Shown here piece after piece: positions 59,201-64,000 of a stretch of 64,000 bases of DNA. The stretch's first letter is position 1; every line of letters starts with the position of its first letter. The notes below the pieces were generated by a model that saw nothing but the letters and a program-made list of their open reading frames with translations, was not told where the DNA came from and did not search any database. The DNA is taken from the NCBI RefSeq assembly GCF_029784165.1, contig NC_073695.1, positions 56,343,290 to 56,407,289 on the forward strand. The letters run 5' to 3'. The position numbers and the translations under genes were made by a program. The stretch is from Wyeomyia smithii. Taxonomy: Eukaryota > Arthropoda > Insecta > Diptera > Culicidae.

Positions 59201-59654
59201 TACAGTAGGTTTCCGGTTTTGGCATGTTCCGTTTTTGGCATGCTCCGTTTTTGGCACACTCCGATTTTGGCAACAAAAGGGTTTCGTTTTTGGCAACATT
59301 TTATAGTACATAGTTAAAAATATTTTTAGGGCCAAAACGGTTTGTTAGATCTGTATGACGTCTTCGGCATAATAATTTTGTCTTCCCGAATTAAAAATAC
59401 TCAAAAAAAATTTTTTTTTGTAACCTTAAAAATATTTGTAATCACTAATATCTTTCCAAAACGGCATTTTCCAATAGCTTCTCAAAAATTAGTTGTGTTC
59501 CAAAAAATTAAACAAATAGGCACAAAAAGGCATCCTTTGCCTATGAAAACGTCTATGCAAAGTTTAGCCAAATAAAAAATGGTCGATTAAGTTGGTTGCG
59601 CGTTTATTTATGGATTTGTTCAGCGTGACTAAATGCAGTTTCCCTAGAATGATA

Positions 59655-61055
59655 CAGGGGATTTAAAAATAAGTAGGATAGGCAAGATTTTGATGAAATT
59701 TGAAATGCTGTAGCTTTGCCACACATTATTCGATTTCAATAATTCGAACACCATTGAACTGGAAAACTTCTAAAGTTTCATTATGTGACCTAGGTCACTG
59801 GATGTATTAAATATTCTTGAGTTCCGGTATGCATGTCAAACCTGCTAATTTTTGGATGAATTTGGTAATGGGTTACCTGATGAAAATAGTTACTTGCATC
59901 ATTGGCATAGATGACAAAACCATTTCTGAAGCGAATAGTTCATCAAGATCCGGAATCGGTCAAGAAATGGCTATTTTTCATCCGGAAGTCCTCAGAGGAA
60001 CCTGTAGTAGGAAACATTTACATTTTTGCATTAAATATAGCGTGTGACACCTCTATCTCAAGGATTTTTCATCAGGAATCTTTCAAAGGACATAGTTTTT
60101 AATATAGGCTTTATTGGCCACTTCCGGAACAACCTAAATGCCCCAGAGGAACTCTAGTGGGAGAAATTACATTTCTACATCAAAACATAGCATGCGACAC
60201 CTCTATCTTTAGCATTTATCGTCAGGAAACACTCAAAAGACATATTTATGAATACAAACTGCATTGGCCACTACCGAAACTCTAATTCTAATCCTGCCTT
60301 CATGATTTTTTATCAGGAATAACGATCCGGATACTTTGAAAGAACTGGGAGTAGGGGCATTTGCGTTTTTGAATATAATGAATTTGATGCAAAAATGTAA
60401 ATTCTCCCACTGCGGTTTCATCTAGGTTGTTCCGAAAGTGGCCAATGCAGCCTATATTCAGAAAAATGTCGTTTGGAAGATTCCTAATGAAAAACCCTGA
60501 AGATAGAGGTGTCGCACGCTCTATTTGATGCAAAAATGTCAATGTTCCACTACAAACGGGGCATACGGATCGTTCCGGTAGTGGCCAACGCAGTCTGTAT
60601 GGAAAAATATATCTTTTGGATGATTCCTGATGAAAATTCCTGCAAATAGAGGTGTCACACGCTGATGCAAAAATGAATATGACTCCTACTACAGGTTCCT
60701 CTGAGGACTTCCGGATGAAAAATAACCATTTCCCAATGAGTTCTTGGCCAATTTCGGATCTTGATGAACCATTTGCTTCAGAAATGGTTTTGTCATCTAT
60801 GCCAATGATGCAAATAACTATTTTCATCAGGTAATCTATTACCAAATTATTTCAAAAATTAACCGGTTAGACATGCCAACCGGAACTCAGAAATATTTCC
60901 TACATCGGGTGACCTAGGCCATATTTGTAAATGAAACTTCAAAAGTTTTCCAGTTCAATGGTGTTCGAATTATTTAAATCGAATAATATTTGGCAAAGCT
61001 ACAGCATTTCAAATTTCATAAAAATTTTGCTTTCCTCTTATTTTGACTGTCCCTG
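59655..61055. mobile_element. Foldback element F inside Y copy 2
   Basis: TA-flanked (59653-59654, 61056-61057) inverse of 56852-58253. Confidence 0.7.
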
Positions 61056-61231
61056 TATATCACAAAGAGCTAAATTTAAATTTTGAAATTTAATTAAAAA
61101 CTCGTCAAAAGGCTTATTGGTAGCTGTTACTCATCAAATGGGTAAAATATTTACTCAATAAAAAGTCGTGCAACTCTTTCAAAAATGGGCGAAATTTCTC
61201 TCATTAATGGGTAATTGAAATTTACCGTGTA

Positions 61232-61425
61232 CACTAAGGTCGCTTTTTACGCGGTTTTTTACGTGGCTTCCCGAATATGCGCGTTTTTTTTCTACGCGGA
61301 TTCCTTTTATTTACGCGGTGTTTTTACGCGGGTTCCGGAATTTACGCGTTTTTTTTACACGGATTCCGAACTACACGGCTCTCTTTTACGTGGTATGTAT
61401 CCCCCGCGTTGAAAGGACTTTAGCG
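61232..61425. mobile_element. CCGCGTAAA-family MITE inside Y copy 2 (194 bp)
   Basis: CACTAAGGTCGCTTTTTACG at the left and CGCTAAAGTCCTTTC reversed at the right, flanked by TA (61230-61231, 61426-61427). Confidence 0.7.
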
Positions 61426-61769
61426 TATTTGACTTCAACTGTAAACAACGCACTGTCGTAGATAACAGGTCTGGCAATCTAAAACCAGCCGTCGTTTCTA
61501 CCCCGTTGCTTTCAAATGGAACAGAGAGTTTGACGTCACAGACGTTGTTGTACAAGTGATGTGATTTGGAATTTGTTATCACTGTACGCTATATACGACG
61601 GATTTTGTTAAAAACCTATTGAATCACATAAATAAATAAATTTTTATAATAATTTTGAAGACTCAAATTGAATATATTAATGGCGAAAAAGGTTTCCGTT
61701 TTTTGCACGGTTCCGGTTTTGGCAACTAAAATTTAAAATTTTGTTGCCAAAAACGGAAACTTACTGTAT

Positions 61770-62211
61770 CTGCATTGCCTGATATGAAATTCAAAAAGAC
61801 AGTTCATAGTGCAATTGCAGGGCGAATATGTCATAAACTTGAACTAGTAATAGCATTGGACAATTTCACGCAAAGAATCGATCTCACTGTATCGATATTT
61901 TTTTAGTACTGTGAATCTAGTAGGCATTTCCTAGTCCCTATTGGCCCATTGGCTATCCGAGGAGGCACATAAAAGCCGGAACAAAGTCATCAAGAGGTAT
62001 GGTGAACTTGCTGAAATATTTGAAAACGAAAAATAATTATTACCTTCAGAGATACAGATTAGACCACACCAAAATGTATTCTAGAACAGCTTTGAATATT
62101 GGTTTACTACACCGTTTTCTGGAATCAACAGATCCAGTTATTAGCAGTTTGCGAGACAAGCCACCTAATGAGCTTTGCGGTGATGCAAAATACAGGCTAG
62201 ATGTTTATTAG
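61770..62211 (+). pseudogene. Transib transposase C-terminal relic
   Basis: Fragments in successive frames read LVPIGPL (about 61932), then LSEEAHKSRNKVIKRYGE from 61953 to a stop at 62034, then in another frame (61999-62211) YRLDHTKMYSRTALN and STDPVISSLR. The order PIG-LSEEA-RNK, a Tyr/Arg block, then S-DP-ISSLR is what I recall from the C-terminus of insect Transib transposases, distant relatives of the RAG1 core. At least two frameshifts. The catalytic DDE core is absent. The family match is from memory and not searched. Confidence 0.5.
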
Positions 62212-63052
62212 GAGGATAATGCTAATTCTGATGATGATTTTTCATCTTTATATTTTTTATACATTTATTTTAGCAAAATTAAAACATAAAAATATAATTT
62301 AATTACTAGAACAATGTAATAGATGATACAACACTTTTAATTAGGAAAAAGTATGCAGTGATCAGTAACCTGGCCAACGTTTGACGTGTATTGTCATCGA
62401 AAACGTTGAGTAAGGCTGTTTTTAAAACAAAACTTAGGCAATGAAGATACTGAAAAGGACAAACGATCAAAGTGATTTCGTAGAGTGATTCTGATAATAT
62501 TTCATTCTATGCAGGTTTCGTCTGCTAGTTTTTGCTATTTAGTGCTCTTGGTGTGTACAAAAGTTGATGCTTTTTTAACATTTTTTGGCAATAACTCGAT
62601 CTGTGTGGAAGCTATCTATTTTGTGTCTTCTACAAAAATGTGTGTTTCAATGATATACAAATATATGTTGAACATTATTACCTTCTAAATGTTACAGTTT
62701 TTTGTATATTCAAGAAAAACTAATTTTAAAAACAAGTCTAATAAGAGACGTTATATATCCAAAACAAGAAGAGTTAAAAGAAAAGTGTCTTCGACAAAGT
62801 TTTTTGTAATAACTATATCTATTTGTAATAACTTTATCTATAACTGAAGACACCATTTCTCTAAAACGTAAGGCTAAAAAGTTAGATTTTGCAGTGCCAC
62901 TAGCGGTTGAGTTTCGAACTAAATTTTTTTGTCATGATTTGAGCCTTTTTATATACTAGATATCTTCGGAAGATAGTATGTCAATAAAACCATTATTTGG
63001 AGAGCAAATGAATTAAGTTCACGTTTTTAAGCTCTCGTACCACTGTGCATTG

Positions 63053-64000
63053 ATCGCATCGCAAGTAATATTATCGATGGTTATTATTGATTTTGTTCAG
63101 TATTTAAAAAATTTGGTGGTTAGTTCAGTTGACTTATATGTAGTCAGAGCTTGCTTAAATCAAGAATCAAAATATATCTTGTGTACAATATTGTACTTGT
63201 GTAGAAGTTGACACTTGTATCGAAGTGGCACTTGTATGGCATTACTAACTGGCTACCCTATCCTGCAGAGTGATAAGCCAAGTGGTACATAAACTTCTGA
63301 AAAATATTACGAGAATTTTTCAATTTTTTTTTCGTAGTCTGACAATTAGATGTTTTGGGAAAAAATCTCAAATGCGAACCTTTACTCCACATACGGGTCA
63401 AAAGCTCGCACTAGAGAATTCATCATTCGTGAGTATCTTGGTAATGGCTGTTCGTTGTGGTTCTTTGAGAACATCTAGATTTTGAAAACTTTCGAGTGAA
63501 GAAGAATGAACTCAATTTTTCTAAGCTGGAAGCTATAATCGTGTTATGCTACGAGTAGTAATGACTTGTAAAGTATGTAATACGAATTGAAGTTATCTTT
63601 CTTCAACCAGGCTCAACAAAAATCTGTCCTTTCGATGTCGTACTTTACTCGTCTCGCTTTGGGATTCCATCCGTGCCTCTGCCCTGCTATTTCGAGCATT
63701 TCTGGTGTTTATTACTTCCAGATAATACATATATGGTATTCCCTGTACAAAAACAGCGTAGCACGAACATTTTTAACACATTCTTGTTCCGCACTACTCT
63801 ACGCTCAATTTACCTTAACACATCAGTTAAGAAAGATCAGGGAAGAGCGACAGACCCTCCCCCAGCTCCTCAAAATCTTGACATTAGTGCAGAGTTTTAG
63901 TGATTTGGTTCAATGACCAGTCCTTTTTCCATACATTTTTGAAAAATTATCCTAGTCCTAGTCATTCATTCTAATAAACAAACTATTTTTTGCTTCTAGA
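63053..64000. other. No feature supported at the right edge
   Basis: Two overlapping plus frames (63587-63916, 63673-63900) show no family features. The segment CACATACGGGTCAAAAGCTC (about 63390) is not recognised. Confidence 0.4.

Larger units (their letters stand above)
59203..61766. mobile_element. TA-flanked element Y, copy 2, opposite orientation (2.6 kb)
   Basis: Flanked by TA (59201-59202, 61767-61768). An inverted copy of 56188-58708 along its length, including both passengers at the same internal places. The copies therefore derive from one Y that already carried the passengers. Confidence 0.85.
56094..63047 (+). mobile_element. Transib-like (RAG1-related) transposon with two nested insertions
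   Basis: The left end is CACAGTGGTACGAGAGCTCA and the right end reversed is CACAGTGGTACGAGAGCTTA, both continuing AAAACGTGAACTTAATT. A 5-bp duplication CATTG flanks both (56089-56093, 63048-63052). Transib elements have 5-bp duplications and CAC-type ends resembling the recombination-signal heptamer. Long terminal arms (about 600 bp) are left 56094-56187 plus 58711-59200 (the latter inverted) and right about 62435-63047. Removing the two Y insertions leaves roughly 1.9 kb. A C-terminal transposase relic lies at about 61953-62211. Confidence 0.7.

Noticed and set aside
57063..60845. 181-codon frames at 57063-57608 (+) and 60300-60845 (-)
   Set aside because: They are mirror copies inside foldback F and translate a ~130-bp DNA repeat that is also open on the other strand; no protein-family features.

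Overview
The window looks like a 64-kb piece of a mosquito (Culicidae) nuclear genome. The evidence is short exons with canonical GT/AG introns, conserved insect single-copy genes, digestive-type serine proteases with mosquito-like sequence, and AT-rich intergenic DNA packed with nested transposable elements (TEs). I infer a large TE-rich genome of the culicine kind; the species cannot be named from the sequence alone.

Host genes I can support: the first two coding exons of tripeptidyl-peptidase 2 (1-487, minus); the 5' coding exon of an unrecognised acidic protein (9398-~9890, plus); a TPD52/D54-family gene in at least six exons (21543-23173, plus) with a possible 12-nt microexon; V-ATPase subunit G in three exons (24991-25766, minus); a GA-binding-protein beta (GABPB) orthologue in six exons (38788-41503, plus); and three single-exon S1 serine proteases (42911-43711 minus, 53300-54073 minus, 54950-55729 plus). 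The last two proteases are divergently arranged; about 9.6 kb of repeats separates the first from them.

Most of the rest is TE sequence. 0.7-6.1 kb: TA-flanked inverted-repeat elements and a GC-rich hAT MITE. 10.6-16.2 kb: a broken RNase-H-bearing LINE, interrupted by a piggyBac-like MITE and a 1.8-kb hAT relic that itself contains a TA-flanked MITE. 16.4-19.7 kb: a 3.2-kb inverted-repeat element. 20.4 kb: a LINE 3' end. 26.2-27.9 kb: foldback MITEs. 30.4-37.3 kb: a hAT MITE, an intact tRNA-derived SINE and nested inverted repeats with a LINE fragment. 44.5-53.2 kb: a TA-flanked element, two tandem arrays, two LINE reverse-transcriptase copies and a dead DD37D mariner.

The most interesting structure is 56094-63047. 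Its ends are CACAGTG, the same as the consensus heptamer of the V(D)J recombination signal, and it is flanked by a 5-bp CATTG duplication. It carries a decayed C-terminal fragment that I read as Transib (RAG1-related) transposase. Two 2.5-kb copies of another TA-flanked element sit in opposite orientation inside its left arm, and the 490 bp between them is inverted relative to the right arm. That is what recombination between the two inverted copies would produce. Coordinates and splice sites were read by eye; family assignments rest on motifs, not on searches.
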